This document shows positions 14,379 to 22,011 of a DNA stretch of 22,716 bases, in pieces. The notes beneath the pieces are model-generated. The model had not been told where the DNA came from and did not search any database. It was given only the letters and a program-made list of their open reading frames with translations. Both the position numbers and the translations under genes were made by a program. Source of the stretch: JAAZMA01 sp036720245 (GTDB taxonomy: Bacteria > Bacillota > Clostridia > Tissierellales > Tepidimicrobiaceae); assembly GCA_036720245.1 (NCBI GenBank), contig DAIMNI010000034.1:1-22716 (forward strand). Direction: 5' to 3'. Position 1 is the stretch's first letter, and the number at the start of each line of letters is the position of its first letter.

Positions 14379-14747
14379 TTAAAATTTAAGACCTGCTTCT
14401 CTAGCACCATCGGCTAATTCTTTTATCCTTCCGTGATAGATATATCCGCCTCTGTCAAATACTACCTCACTAATACCTTTGTCTAGAGCTCTTTTGCCTA
14501 CTAGACTACCTACTAATTTAGCAGCTTCTTTATTATGAGTAGAATCTAATTGTGTTTTTAATTCATTATCTAAAGTAGAGGCTTGTGCCAATGTATGCCC
14601 ATTTATATCGTCGATAATTTGTGCATATATATGACTATTAGATCTAAATACATTTAATCTTGGCTTTTCAGGAGTTCCATAAACTTTTTGTCTAACTCTT
14701 TCATGTCTTTTTTGTCTCATTTCATTTTTATTAACTTTTTTAAGCAA
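14379..14747 (-). CDS. rplR: 50S ribosomal protein L18
   Basis: The 122-residue product reads RQKRHERVRQKVYGTPEKPR, NVFRSNSHIYAQIIDD and VGKRALDKGISEVVFDRGG, which is L18, one of the 5S rRNA-binding proteins. The start is TTG (14745-14747, M-LKKVNKNEM) 8 nt after AAGGGAG. The ATG nine codons later has no binding site, so TTG is preferred. Confidence 0.96.
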   Translation of the reverse strand: MLKKVNKNEMRQKRHERVRQKVYGTPEKPRLNVFRSNSHIYAQIIDDINGHTLAQASTLDNELKTQLDSTHNKEAAKLVGSLVGKRALDKGISEVVFDRGGYIYHGRIKELADGAREAGLKF

Positions 14748-14763
14748 TCCTATTCACTCCCTT

Positions 14764-15303
14764 CTACTTACCTGTCTTACCAGCCTTACGCCTTACATAT
14801 TCATTAGAATATCTAACACCTTTTCCCTTGTAAGGTTCTGGTTTTCTAAAGTCTCTAATTACAGCTGCATGATTTCCAACTAATTGTTTATCGATGCCTT
14901 TTACTATTATTTGATTGGCATTTGGAACCTCTACTTCGATTCCCTCTGGGTCTTCTAATTCAATTGGATGAGAATAACCTAAGTTTAAAATTAATTTTTT
15001 CCCTTGCTTTTGTGCCCTATATCCAGTTCCTTGTATTTCTAATGTTTTAGAATAACCATTAGTTACGCCTTCTATCATATTTGCAATTAAAGTTCTAGTT
15101 AATCCATGTAACGATTTATATATTTTTTTCTCAGATGGCCTTTCCACAAGGATTTGATTTTCTTCTATTTTAATTATCATATCTTCGTTTAATTGTTGTG
15201 CCAATTGCCCCTTTGAGCCCTTTACTTCAATATGATTATTATCATTTAGTTTTACTTCTACACCATTTGGTATATCTATTGGTTGTAATCCTATTCTTGA
15301 CAT
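14764..15303 (-). CDS. rplF: 50S ribosomal protein L6
   Basis: The 179-residue product begins MSRIGLQPIDIPNGVEVKL and has the duplicated L6 fold, with the conserved C-terminal GNHAAVIRDFRKPEPYKGKG and RYSNEYVRRKAGKTGK. L6 lies near the GTPase-associated centre beside the sarcin-ricin loop. Neighbours are rpsH (33 nt) and rplR (16 nt). Confidence 0.98.
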   Translation of the reverse strand: MSRIGLQPIDIPNGVEVKLNDNNHIEVKGSKGQLAQQLNEDMIIKIEENQILVERPSEKKIYKSLHGLTRTLIANMIEGVTNGYSKTLEIQGTGYRAQKQGKKLILNLGYSHPIELEDPEGIEVEVPNANQIIVKGIDKQLVGNHAAVIRDFRKPEPYKGKGVRYSNEYVRRKAGKTGK

Positions 15304-15336
15304 ATCTGCACCTCCTATTCCTTTAGAGTAGGTATA

Positions 15337-15732
15337 TTACCATACATAGCAAATAACCTCTCCACCTACACCTTCACGTCTAGCATCTTTATCCGTTTTT
15401 ATGCCTTTCGATGTTGAAAGGATTGCTATTCCAAGGCCTCCTAATACTCTAGGTATTTCATCGTTTTTAACATAAACTCTTAGGCCTGGCTTAGATATTC
15501 TCTTTATTCCACTTATTACTTTTCCATTATTTTGGTCATATTTTAATTCTATTCTAATAACCCCTTGTTTTCCATCCTCTATTACATTAAAGCCCTTTAT
15601 AAAACCTTCATCTACTAAGATTTGAGCTATTTCTGTTTTAATATTAGAGGCAGGAATATCCACAGTATCATGTTTTGCATTATTTCCATTCCTTATTCTA
15701 GTTAACATATCTGCAATTGGGTCAGTCATCAT
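15337..15732 (-). CDS. rpsH: 30S ribosomal protein S8
   Basis: The 131-residue product reads MTDPIADMLTRIRNGNNAKH at the start and STSKGIKTDKDARREGVGGE near the end. S8 binds the central 16S rRNA domain. Two adjacent ATG codons start the frame; the upstream one at 15732 is 8 nt from GGAGGT (15741-15746) and is used here. In E. coli S8 represses the spc operon; whether it does so here cannot be judged. Confidence 0.97.
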   Translation of the reverse strand: MMTDPIADMLTRIRNGNNAKHDTVDIPASNIKTEIAQILVDEGFIKGFNVIEDGKQGVIRIELKYDQNNGKVISGIKRISKPGLRVYVKNDEIPRVLGGLGIAILSTSKGIKTDKDARREGVGGEVICYVW

Positions 15733-15762
15733 ATTTAGCTACCTCCTTTCATAACTGTAATA

Positions 15763-15948
15763 CTACCAGCTTGCTTTTCTAACGCCAGGAATTTGACCTT
15801 TATGAGCTAATTCTCTAAAACAAATACGACATAATCCATATTTTCTTAGATAGCCATGAGGTCTTCCGCATATTTTACATCTATTATATTCTCTGGTGCT
15901 AAACTTAGCCTTTCTATTTTGCTTAGCAATCATTGATTTTTTAGCCAA
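15763..15948 (-). CDS. rpsN: 30S ribosomal protein S14, zinc type (S14Z)
   Basis: The 61-residue product is the short, zinc-binding form of S14 (rpsZ/rpsN1 type), with Cys24-Cys27 and Cys40-Cys43 in YNRCKICGRPHGYLRKYGLC and RICF. The start is TTG (15946-15948, M-AKKSMIAKQNRKAKFSTRE), 8 nt after GGAGGG. It lies 18 nt after rplE and 30 nt before rpsH. Confidence 0.97.
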   Translation of the reverse strand: MAKKSMIAKQNRKAKFSTREYNRCKICGRPHGYLRKYGLCRICFRELAHKGQIPGVRKASW

Positions 15949-15966
15949 AATTTTTTCCCTCCTTCT

Positions 15967-16509
15967 TTACTTTTTAAAGGGCATACCCATAATTTCTAAA
16001 AACGCCTTTGCTTCTTCATCAGTTTTAGCAGTTGTAACAATTACTATATCCATTCCTCTTATGGATTCTACCATATCATAATCTATTTCAGGAAAAATTA
16101 ATTGCTCTTTTATGCCTAGTGCATAATTTCCTCTGCCATCAAAAGATGAATTGTTTAAACCACGGAAGTCTCTAACCCTTGGTAATGATATATTCATCAA
16201 TTTATCTAGAAAATCATACATTTTTTCTCCTCTTAAAGTAACTTTTGTACCAACATTCATTCCCTCACGAAGTTTAAAATTAGCAATGGATTTTTTAGAT
16301 TTTGTAATAACTGGTTTTTGACCTACTATAAGTTCTAATTCCTTAACTGCTGCCTCTAGAGTTTTAGGGTTTTCTTTAGCCTCTCCAACTCCCATATTTA
16401 CAACAATTTTTTCTAACTTTGGAACTTCCATTATATTTTCATATTGAAATTTTTCCATTAATGCTGGTACAACTTCGTTTTGATATTTTTCTTTTAATCT
16501 GGAAGTCAT
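15967..16509 (-). CDS. rplE: 50S ribosomal protein L5
   Basis: The 180-residue product shows RLKEKYQNEVVPALMEKFQY, KIVVNMGVGEAKENPKTLE, QKPVITKSKKSIANFKLREG and LPRVRDFRGLNNSSFDGRGN, all typical of L5. L5 binds 5S rRNA and contacts P-site tRNA and S13 across the subunit interface. ATG at 16509, 26 nt after rplX. Confidence 0.98.
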   Translation of the reverse strand: MTSRLKEKYQNEVVPALMEKFQYENIMEVPKLEKIVVNMGVGEAKENPKTLEAAVKELELIVGQKPVITKSKKSIANFKLREGMNVGTKVTLRGEKMYDFLDKLMNISLPRVRDFRGLNNSSFDGRGNYALGIKEQLIFPEIDYDMVESIRGMDIVIVTTAKTDEEAKAFLEIMGMPFKK

Positions 16510-16535
16510 TCCTATTACCTCCTTTCAATAGTACA

Positions 16536-16850
16536 TTATTTATCTAATATTTCTCCACATTTTTTGCAAACTCTCACTTTTGAACCATCTTCTAAAATCT
16601 TGTGCCCTACTCTAACTCCAACTTTATCTTTATCGCAATAATACATAACTTTAGATGCATTCATTGCCCCTTCCATTTTAAGAATTCCACCTTGTTGAGT
16701 TGGCCCTTGAGCTTTTATATGCTTTGTAATCATATTTATTCCTTCAACAATTACCTTATTTTCTTTTGGCAATACTTTTAATATTTTTCCTTTTTTGCCT
16801 TTATCTTTACCAGAAATGACTATTGCAGTATCTCCGCTTTTTACATGCAT
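16536..16850 (-). CDS. rplX: 50S ribosomal protein L24
   Basis: The 104-residue product begins MHVKSGDTAIVISGKDKGKK (KOW motif) and initiates 50S assembly by binding the 5' end of 23S rRNA. The C-terminus keeps a partial zinc knuckle: Cys95-Cys98 in VCKKCGEILDK and a single Cys72 in YYCDKDK, where full zinc forms have a CxxC pair. So one of the four usual ligands is an aspartate or is lost. Confidence 0.97.
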   Translation of the reverse strand: MHVKSGDTAIVISGKDKGKKGKILKVLPKENKVIVEGINMITKHIKAQGPTQQGGILKMEGAMNASKVMYYCDKDKVGVRVGHKILEDGSKVRVCKKCGEILDK

Positions 16851-16865
16851 ACTCTACACCTCCTC

Positions 16866-17162
16866 TTATAGTACTTCCGGTGCTAAGGATATTATCCTCA
16901 TAAAATTACCTTTTCTTAACTCCCTAGTTACAGGGCCAAATATACGTGTTCCTACTGGATTATTGTCTTCTTTAAGAATAACAGCTGCATTATCATCAAA
17001 TTTAATATAAGAACCATCATTTCTTCTTACACCGTGCTTTGTCCTTACGATTACAGCTTTTACTATATCTCCTTTTTTAACAACTCCTCCAGGTGTTGCA
17101 GATTTAACAGAACAAACTACTATATCTCCCACATTAGCGTATTTTTTATTGGTACCGCCCAA
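16866..17162 (-). CDS. rplN: 50S ribosomal protein L14, N-terminus lost at an assembly gap
   Basis: The 98 residues present read GGTNKKYANVGDIVVCSVKS, TPGGVVKKGDIVKAVIVRTK, DGSYIKFDDNAAVILKEDNN and end in ELRKGNFMRIISLAPEVL, clearly L14. Full-length L14 has 122 residues; here everything before the Leu-Gly-Gly at about residue 25 is missing. The TTG at 17160-17162 is most likely the internal leucine codon, not a start. Upstream of it the sequence folds back on itself and then becomes Ns. The real ribosome binding site (GGAAAGGAG) survives beyond the gap at 17200-17208. The gene in the organism is presumably intact. Confidence 0.95.
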   Translation of the reverse strand: MGGTNKKYANVGDIVVCSVKSATPGGVVKKGDIVKAVIVRTKHGVRRNDGSYIKFDDNAAVILKEDNNPVGTRIFGPVTRELRKGNFMRIISLAPEVL

Positions 17163-17189
17163 TAAAAAATACGCTAATGTGGGAGATAT
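17122..17189. repeat. Fold-back inverted repeat at contig end (likely artefact)
   Basis: Positions 17122-17152 and 17159-17189 are perfect reverse complements (31 bp) around a 6-nt loop TACCGC. The left arm is L14 coding sequence; the right arm is its mirror copy, so the peptide NKKYANVGD is encoded on both strands. The right arm ends exactly at the run of Ns. Confidence 0.95.
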
Positions 17190-17199
17190 NNNNNNNNNN
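17190..17199. other. Assembly gap (10 N)
   Basis: Ten undetermined bases join two contigs inside the 5' end of rplN. From the 24 missing L14 codons and the usual spacing to the surviving binding site, about 80 nt of real sequence should lie here instead of the mirror arm plus 10 N. Confidence 0.99.
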
Positions 17200-17208
17200 C
17201 TCCTTTCC
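17200..17208 (-). promoter_or_regulatory. rplN: Orphaned ribosome binding site of rplN
   Basis: The minus strand reads GGAAAGGAG directly before the gap and 11 nt after the rpsQ stop codon, which is the expected place for the rplN ribosome binding site. It shows that the lost rplN start codon belonged just beyond it. Confidence 0.8.
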
Positions 17209-17219
17209 AGGCATAAGGA

Positions 17220-17474
17220 CTATTTTGCTTTTTCTACTATATTTACAACTCTAAAGTATTTATCTTTACTTAAAGGCCTGGTTTCCATAATTTTTACAGT
17301 ATCACCAGTCCTACATTCATTATTTTCATCATGTGCCTTAAACTTAGTAGTTTTTTTAATTTGTTTTTTATATAGTGGATGTGTAACAAATGTTTCTACG
17401 GCCACTACTACTGTTTTATCCATTTTATCACTAACAACGCGGCCTATTCTCATTTTACGGTTTTTTCTATCCAT
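17220..17474 (-). CDS. rpsQ: 30S ribosomal protein S17
   Basis: The 84-residue product reads MDRKNRKMRIGRVVSDKMDK, TVVVAVETFVTHPLYKKQIK and GDTVKIMETRPLSKDKYFRV, the OB-fold protein S17 that binds helix 11 of 16S rRNA. It lies 6 nt after rpmC. Its downstream neighbour rplN is interrupted by the gap. Confidence 0.98.
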   Translation of the reverse strand: MDRKNRKMRIGRVVSDKMDKTVVVAVETFVTHPLYKKQIKKTTKFKAHDENNECRTGDTVKIMETRPLSKDKYFRVVNIVEKAK

Positions 17475-17480
17475 ATGAGG

Positions 17481-17687
17481 TTAAACCTCCCTTCCTATAC
17501 CTAATTCTCGTTCCCTAATAATTGTCTTAACACGAGCTATATCTTTTCTTACTGCCTTAATCCTCATAGGATTATCTAGCTGACCTGTGGATAATTGAAA
17601 TCTTAAATTAAATAATTCATTTTTTAAATCTAATAATTCATGATTTAACTCTTGATCAGTCATTTGGCGGATTTCATTAACCTTCAT
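17481..17687 (-). CDS. rpmC: 50S ribosomal protein L29
   Basis: The 68-residue product reads MKVNEIRQMTDQELNHELLD, LKNELFNLRFQLSTGQLDNP and ends RERELGIGREV: the two-helix L29 found beside the exit tunnel. The ATG at 17687 overlaps the 3' end of rplP by 11 nt; the in-frame extension upstream is rplP sequence in another frame and is not used. Coupling to rplP is likely. Confidence 0.97.
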   Translation of the reverse strand: MKVNEIRQMTDQELNHELLDLKNELFNLRFQLSTGQLDNPMRIKAVRKDIARVKTIIRERELGIGREV

Positions 17688-18120
17688 TAGCTTCACCACC
17701 CTTTTCATCTCCATCATCACGGGTAACAAACTTTGTCTTTATAGGTAATTTATGTGCTGCCAATCTCATAGCTTCCCTAGCTATTTCTTCTGATACTCCA
17801 CCCATTTCGAATAATATTCTTCCTGGTTTTACAACTGCTACCCAGTATTCTGGGGAACCTTTCCCAGAACCCATACGTGTTTCTGCTGGTTTTTCTGTTA
17901 CAGGCTTATCTGGAAATATCTTAATCCAAATATTACCGCCTCTCTTAACATATCTAGTCATAGCACGTCTGGCAGCCTCTATTTGATTAGATGTTATCCA
18001 AGCTGGTTCTAAAGCTTGTAATCCATATTCTCCATAAGTTAATGTATTTCCTCTTGTTGCATTTCCTTTCATTCTTCCTCTATGAATTCTACGATATTTT
18101 ACTCTTTTAGGCATTAACAT
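17677..18120 (-). CDS. rplP: 50S ribosomal protein L16
   Basis: The 147-residue product begins MLMPKRVKYRRIHRGRMKGN and contains AYGLQ-equivalent TYGEYGLQALEPAWITSNQI, GGNIWIKIFPDKPVTEKPAE and RMGSGKGSPEYWVAVVKPGR, all L16. It sits at the A-site tRNA elbow. The first ATG is 7 nt from GGAGG and is preferred to the third codon. The tail (DDGDEKGGEANEG) is a few residues longer and more acidic than usual. Confidence 0.98.
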   Translation of the reverse strand: MLMPKRVKYRRIHRGRMKGNATRGNTLTYGEYGLQALEPAWITSNQIEAARRAMTRYVKRGGNIWIKIFPDKPVTEKPAETRMGSGKGSPEYWVAVVKPGRILFEMGGVSEEIAREAMRLAAHKLPIKTKFVTRDDGDEKGGEANEG

Positions 18121-18153
18121 TCTACCTTCCTCCTTCCTACAGATATTTCTAAA

Positions 18154-18828
18154 TTACTTTTTTATTTCTTTCTTTTCATCTTCAGCTTCTACCTTTTTAG
18201 TAGGAAGAATTTCTCCCTTATATATCCAAACCTTTACGCCTAATTTACCATAGGTAGTATTTGCTTCAGCAAAACCATAGTCTATATCTGCTCTTAATGT
18301 TTGTAGTGGTATAGTGCCTTCACTATAGCCTTCAGTTCTAGCCATATCAGCTCCACCAAGTCTTCCAGATACCTGAGTCTTTATACCTAATGCTCCAGAT
18401 CTTCTAGTTCTTTGGATTGCCTGTTTCATTGCTCTCCTAAAGGATACCCTTCTTTCCAATTGAGCAGCAATATTTTCTGCTACTAATTGTGCATCTAATT
18501 CTGGCACCTTAATCTCTTCTACATTTACTATTACTTTTTTACCAGTCATTTTTTCTAAATCTTCTCTAAGAGCTTCTACTCCAGAGCCGCCTTTACCTAT
18601 GACCATTCCTGGCTTTGCAGTATATACTGAAAGTTTAATTCTATTGGCAAATCTCTCTATTTCAATTTTAGAAATACCAGAAATAAACAGTTTTTCTTTT
18701 ACATATTCACGAATTTCATAGTCTTCTACTAAATAATCACTAAATTTCTTATCATCTGCATACCATGTTGAGTCCCAATCTTTGATTATACCAACTCTTA
18801 GTCCATGTGGGTTTACCTTTTGACCCAT
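18154..18828 (-). CDS. rpsC: 30S ribosomal protein S3
   Basis: The 224-residue product begins MGQKVNPHGLRVGIIKDWDS, has a type II KH domain with VIGKGG at 76-81, and a C-terminal domain with RRVSFRRAMKQAIQRTRRSG, ARTEGYSEGTIPLQTLRADI and YGKLGVKVWIYKGE. It forms part of the mRNA entry channel. The last residues (VEAEDEKKEIKK) are a short charged tail. Confidence 0.98.
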   Translation of the reverse strand: MGQKVNPHGLRVGIIKDWDSTWYADDKKFSDYLVEDYEIREYVKEKLFISGISKIEIERFANRIKLSVYTAKPGMVIGKGGSGVEALREDLEKMTGKKVIVNVEEIKVPELDAQLVAENIAAQLERRVSFRRAMKQAIQRTRRSGALGIKTQVSGRLGGADMARTEGYSEGTIPLQTLRADIDYGFAEANTTYGKLGVKVWIYKGEILPTKKVEAEDEKKEIKK

Positions 18829-18845
18829 TAATTATCCCTCCTTTT

Positions 18846-19181
18846 CTATTCTCTCTCCTTGACTACAATTCCAATGTGGCTAGTTCTCTTTATTATTGGA
18901 TAAGCCATTCCTCTTGCCCTAGGTCTCCATCTTTTCATTTGAGGACCATCATTGGCATAGGCTTCCTTTATATATAAATTATCTCTATCCATATGAAAAT
19001 TATTTTCTGCATTGGCAATAGCCGAATTTAAAACTTTTTCTAATTCTTTAGCACCTTGTTTAGGTGTAAATTTTAGGATTGTCAAAGCTTCATCTACATG
19101 TTTCCCTCGAATTTCATCACATATAAAATTAACTTTTAAAGGCGAGATTCTCACATACTTAGCTAAGGCTCTAGCTTCCAT
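18846..19181 (-). CDS. rplV: 50S ribosomal protein L22
   Basis: The 111-residue product reads MEARALAKYVRISPLKVNFI, NSAIANAENNFHMDRDNLYI and the loop KRWRPRARGMAYPIIKRTSH that lines the exit tunnel. ATG at 19181 is 7 nt after GGAGGG (19189-19194); the in-frame ATG six codons earlier overlaps that site and is rejected. It lies 30 nt after rpsS and 17 nt before rpsC. Confidence 0.97.
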   Translation of the reverse strand: MEARALAKYVRISPLKVNFICDEIRGKHVDEALTILKFTPKQGAKELEKVLNSAIANAENNFHMDRDNLYIKEAYANDGPQMKRWRPRARGMAYPIIKRTSHIGIVVKERE

Positions 19182-19211
19182 CCTATTTCCCTCCTTCATA
19201 CTCTCTATTAT

Positions 19212-19496
19212 TTATTTTAAAGCAGTTGATTTTTCAGTTTTATCTCCATGTCCCCTAAAGGTTCTAGTAGGTACAAATTCACCTAATTTATGGCCTACCA
19301 TATCTTCTGTAATATATATTGGAACGTGTTTTCTTCCATCATGTACAGCTATAGTATGGCCTACCATTTGTGGAAATATAGTTGAACGGCGAGACCAGGT
19401 TTTAATTACTTTTTTCTGATTATTTTTATTTAATTCATCTATCTTTTTAAGAAGATGGTCATCACAAAAAGGTCCTTTTTTGAGAGATCTACCCAT
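19212..19496 (-). CDS. rpsS: 30S ribosomal protein S19
   Basis: The 94-residue product reads MGRSLKKGPFCDDHLLKKID, TWSRRSTIFPQMVGHTIAVH and VGHKLGEFVPTRTFRGHGDK, which is S19, a head protein of the 30S subunit that pairs with S13. It follows rplB by 35 nt. Confidence 0.98.
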   Translation of the reverse strand: MGRSLKKGPFCDDHLLKKIDELNKNNQKKVIKTWSRRSTIFPQMVGHTIAVHDGRKHVPIYITEDMVGHKLGEFVPTRTFRGHGDKTEKSTALK

Positions 19497-19531
19497 TATC
19501 TTTCCTCCTTCCAGACAATTGTATAATTTAT

Positions 19532-20362
19532 TTATTTCTTTCTCTTTCTAACTATATACTTATCTGATTTCTTATTTTTCTTTCTAGTCTTATACCCTAA
19601 TGTAGGTTTGCCCCATGGAGTTAATGGTGAAGGCATACCAATTGATGTTCTTCCTTCTCCACCGCCGTGTGGATGGTCTACTGGGTTCATAGCACTACCT
19701 CTTACATGAGGTCTTTTGCCTTTATGTCTAGATTTGCCAGCTTTTCCTACAGTTAAGTTTTCATGTTCAATATTACCTGTTTGACCTATTGTAGCTCTAC
19801 AATCTTGAAGTACTAATCTGAATTCTCCAGAAGGAAGTCTCAGTGTAGCATATTTACCTTCCTTACCCATTAATTGAGCTGAAGAACCAGCTGATCTAAC
19901 CATTTGGCCACCCTTGCCTGGTTTTAACTCTATATTGTGAACTGTAGTACCTACAGGTATAAACTTAAGTGGTAATGCATTTCCTATTTTAATATCTGCA
20001 TTTTCACCTGACTCTACCATATCCCCTACTTTTAATTTATTAGGAGCAAGTATATATCTTTTTTCTCCATCCACATAGTGTATAAGTGCAATATTTGCAG
20101 TTCTATTTGGATCGTATTCAATAGCCGCTACTCTTCCAGGTACACCATCTTTATTTCTCTTAAAATCTATAATTCGGTATTTTTTCTTAGTCCCGCCTCC
20201 TCTATGGCGAGCAGTTACCTTCCCTTGGGCATTTCTTCCACCTGTTTTGTTTAAACTTACCACCAAGGATTTTTCAGGTCCCCTTTTAGTTATTTCTTCA
20301 AAGGTAGGCACAGTCATCTGACGAATTGCTGGGGAAGTAGCTTTATACTTTTTAATACTCAT
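19532..20362 (-). CDS. rplB: 50S ribosomal protein L2
   Basis: The 276-residue product has TARHRGGGTKKKYRIIDFKR, the OB and SH3-like domains, MVRSAGSSAQLMGKEGKYA, and the C-terminal MNPVDHPHGGGEGRTSIG with His230 in the position implicated in peptidyl-transferase centre organisation. L2 is among the most conserved 50S proteins. It lies 30 nt after rplW. Confidence 0.98.
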   Translation of the reverse strand: MSIKKYKATSPAIRQMTVPTFEEITKRGPEKSLVVSLNKTGGRNAQGKVTARHRGGGTKKKYRIIDFKRNKDGVPGRVAAIEYDPNRTANIALIHYVDGEKRYILAPNKLKVGDMVESGENADIKIGNALPLKFIPVGTTVHNIELKPGKGGQMVRSAGSSAQLMGKEGKYATLRLPSGEFRLVLQDCRATIGQTGNIEHENLTVGKAGKSRHKGKRPHVRGSAMNPVDHPHGGGEGRTSIGMPSPLTPWGKPTLGYKTRKKNKKSDKYIVRKRKK

Positions 20363-20392
20363 TTATATTCCCTCCTTCAATTGAAACTTCGA

Positions 20393-20683
20393 TTACATGC
20401 CTTCAAAGAATTCTATTTCGTTAGAGTCCTCTGTTAGAGTGACTACTGCTTTTTTCCAACTAGGTCTTCTTCCAACATGTACTCCCATTCTTTTTTCTTT
20501 TCCTAACATATTTATAGTATTTACTTTTTCAACTTTTACATTAAATACGTTCTCTATAGCTTTTTTAATTTCCGATTTATTAGCCCTTTTATCTACCTTG
20601 AAAGCATATTTCCTATAGGCCATATCATCCATACTTTCTTCTGTTATTATAGGCTTTATAATTATATCATGTGGATTACGCAT
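20393..20683 (-). CDS. rplW: 50S ribosomal protein L23
   Basis: The 96-residue product reads MRNPHDIIIKPIITEESMDD, YAFKVDKRANKSEIKKAIEN and RPSWKKAVVTLTEDSNEIEF. L23 at the tunnel exit is the docking site for trigger factor and SRP. Its ATG overlaps the rplD TAA by one base (TAATG), so the two are translationally coupled. Confidence 0.98.
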   Translation of the reverse strand: MRNPHDIIIKPIITEESMDDMAYRKYAFKVDKRANKSEIKKAIENVFNVKVEKVNTINMLGKEKRMGVHVGRRPSWKKAVVTLTEDSNEIEFFEGM

Positions 20684-21306
20684 TACCTATACACCTCCTC
20701 CACCTTTTTAACTGCATCTTTAGTTATTATAAAGGAGTCAAAATTTAATATATCATAAACATTTAATGTATTTACATTAGTAGTTTCCACATTAGGAATA
20801 TTTCTTGCGGATTTTATTACATTAATATTTTTATCATCTATTACAATTAAAGCTTTTTTCCTTGCATTAATATTTCCGAGTATCTTTGCCATTTCTTTAG
20901 TCTTTGGTGTTTCTAAATTTAAATCTTCTAATACTATTATTTCTTCGTTTAATACTTTGGAAGTTAATGCAGATTTCATGGCAATTCTTTTAACTTTTTT
21001 AGGAACCTTATAGCTATAATCCCTTGGCTTTGGTGCAAATACTACTCCACCACCTGGCCACTGAGGTGCTCTAATACTACCTTGTCTTGCTCTACCTGTA
21101 CCTTTTTGTCTCCAAGGTTTTCTACCTCCACCTCTTACCTCTGCTCTAGTCTTTGCTGATTGAGTTCCCTGTCTTTTATTAGCTAATTGGTTTTTAACTA
21201 CCTCATAAACCGCATGTTCGTTTACTTCAATATTGAATATTTCATCATTCAATTCTATTTCTCCAACGGTTTCACCTAATACATTATAAACATTAACCTT
21301 AGGCAT
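20683..21306 (-). CDS. rplD: 50S ribosomal protein L4
   Basis: The 207-residue product contains the tunnel loop RAEVRGGGRKPWRQKGTGRA and RQGSIRAPQWPGGGVVFAPK, then the globular domain with LNEEIIVLEDLNLETPKTKE. In E. coli L4 also represses the S10 operon through its leader; here an unrelated-looking structured leader precedes rpsJ, and any regulator is unknown. It lies 20 nt after rplC. Confidence 0.98.
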   Translation of the reverse strand: MPKVNVYNVLGETVGEIELNDEIFNIEVNEHAVYEVVKNQLANKRQGTQSAKTRAEVRGGGRKPWRQKGTGRARQGSIRAPQWPGGGVVFAPKPRDYSYKVPKKVKRIAMKSALTSKVLNEEIIVLEDLNLETPKTKEMAKILGNINARKKALIVIDDKNINVIKSARNIPNVETTNVNTLNVYDILNFDSFIITKDAVKKVEEVYR

Positions 21307-21326
21307 TCCATATCCTCCTTTCTCTA

Positions 21327-21956
21327 CTATCTATTTATAACTGTTTCCTTTATTGTTACAAGTCCACCTTTTGGCCCTGGTACAGCACCTTTTATTAATA
21401 ATAGATTTCTATCCAAATCTATTTTCACAATTTCTAAATTCTGTACTGTAACTCTTTCGTGACCCATTCTACCATAGCCTTTATCACCTTTGTGTACTCT
21501 TCCAGGACTAGATGCTGCTGATCTTGCACCGGGAGTTCTATGGTGTCTAGAACCATGAGTTTCTCTACCTTTGGAATGATTATGCCTTTTAATCATACCT
21601 TGAGTTCCTTTTCCCTTAGATATGCCTGTAATATCTATTTTGTCTCCTTCTTCAAATGTATCTACTTTTATTTCTTGGCCTATTTCAAAATCCTCTACAT
21701 TATCTACCAAAAATTCTCTAAGATGTTTTTTATACTCTACTCCAGCTTTATCAAAATGGCCTTTAGTAGGCATATTAACTCTATGCTCTTTTTTATCCTC
21801 AAAACCTATTTGTATTGCATTATAACCGTCATTTTCTACAGTCTTTTTTTGAATGACCTTTAATGGTCCTGCTTCTATTACTGTTACAGGAATGACAATA
21901 CCACTTTCATCAAATATTTGGGTCATCCCTACTTTTTTTCCTAATATACTTTTCAT
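21327..21956 (-). CDS. rplC: 50S ribosomal protein L3
   Basis: The 209-residue product begins MKSILGKKVGMTQIFDESGI and contains GMIKRHNHSKGRETHGSRHH, RTPGARSAASSPGRVHKGDK and GYGRMGHERVTVQNLEIVKI, the long loop that reaches the peptidyl-transferase centre. It lies 55 nt after rpsJ, a gap that includes a small hairpin. Confidence 0.98.
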   Translation of the reverse strand: MKSILGKKVGMTQIFDESGIVIPVTVIEAGPLKVIQKKTVENDGYNAIQIGFEDKKEHRVNMPTKGHFDKAGVEYKKHLREFLVDNVEDFEIGQEIKVDTFEEGDKIDITGISKGKGTQGMIKRHNHSKGRETHGSRHHRTPGARSAASSPGRVHKGDKGYGRMGHERVTVQNLEIVKIDLDRNLLLIKGAVPGPKGGLVTIKETVINR

Positions 21957-21983
21957 CCTTGCACCTCCTATAGTCCTACAGCG

Positions 21984-22000
21984 GATTACAAAATGTAATC
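21984..22000 (-). other. Small hairpin between rpsJ and rplC
   Basis: GATTAC and GTAATC pair perfectly around a 5-nt loop in the 55-nt rpsJ-rplC gap, about 28 nt upstream of the rplC start. It has no T-tract and its role, if any, is unknown. Confidence 0.4.
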
Positions 22001-22011
22001 ATTCTAAGATA

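Noticed and set aside
16866..17162. rplN as a genuine pseudogene or naturally shortened L14
   Set aside because: L14 is essential, the remaining 98 residues are fully conserved, and the break coincides with a fold-back and an assembly gap.
17149..17478. An open frame on the + strand that encodes the peptide NKKYANVGD, crosses the Ns and runs antisense to rpsQ
   Set aside because: It exists only because of the fold-back copy of rplN and undetermined bases; it has no ribosome binding site and no coding character.
17586..17594. A perfect reverse-strand DnaA box (TGTGGATAA) inside rpmC
   Set aside because: It is isolated and encodes conserved-position residues Leu-Ser-Thr of L29, so it is best explained by coding sequence.
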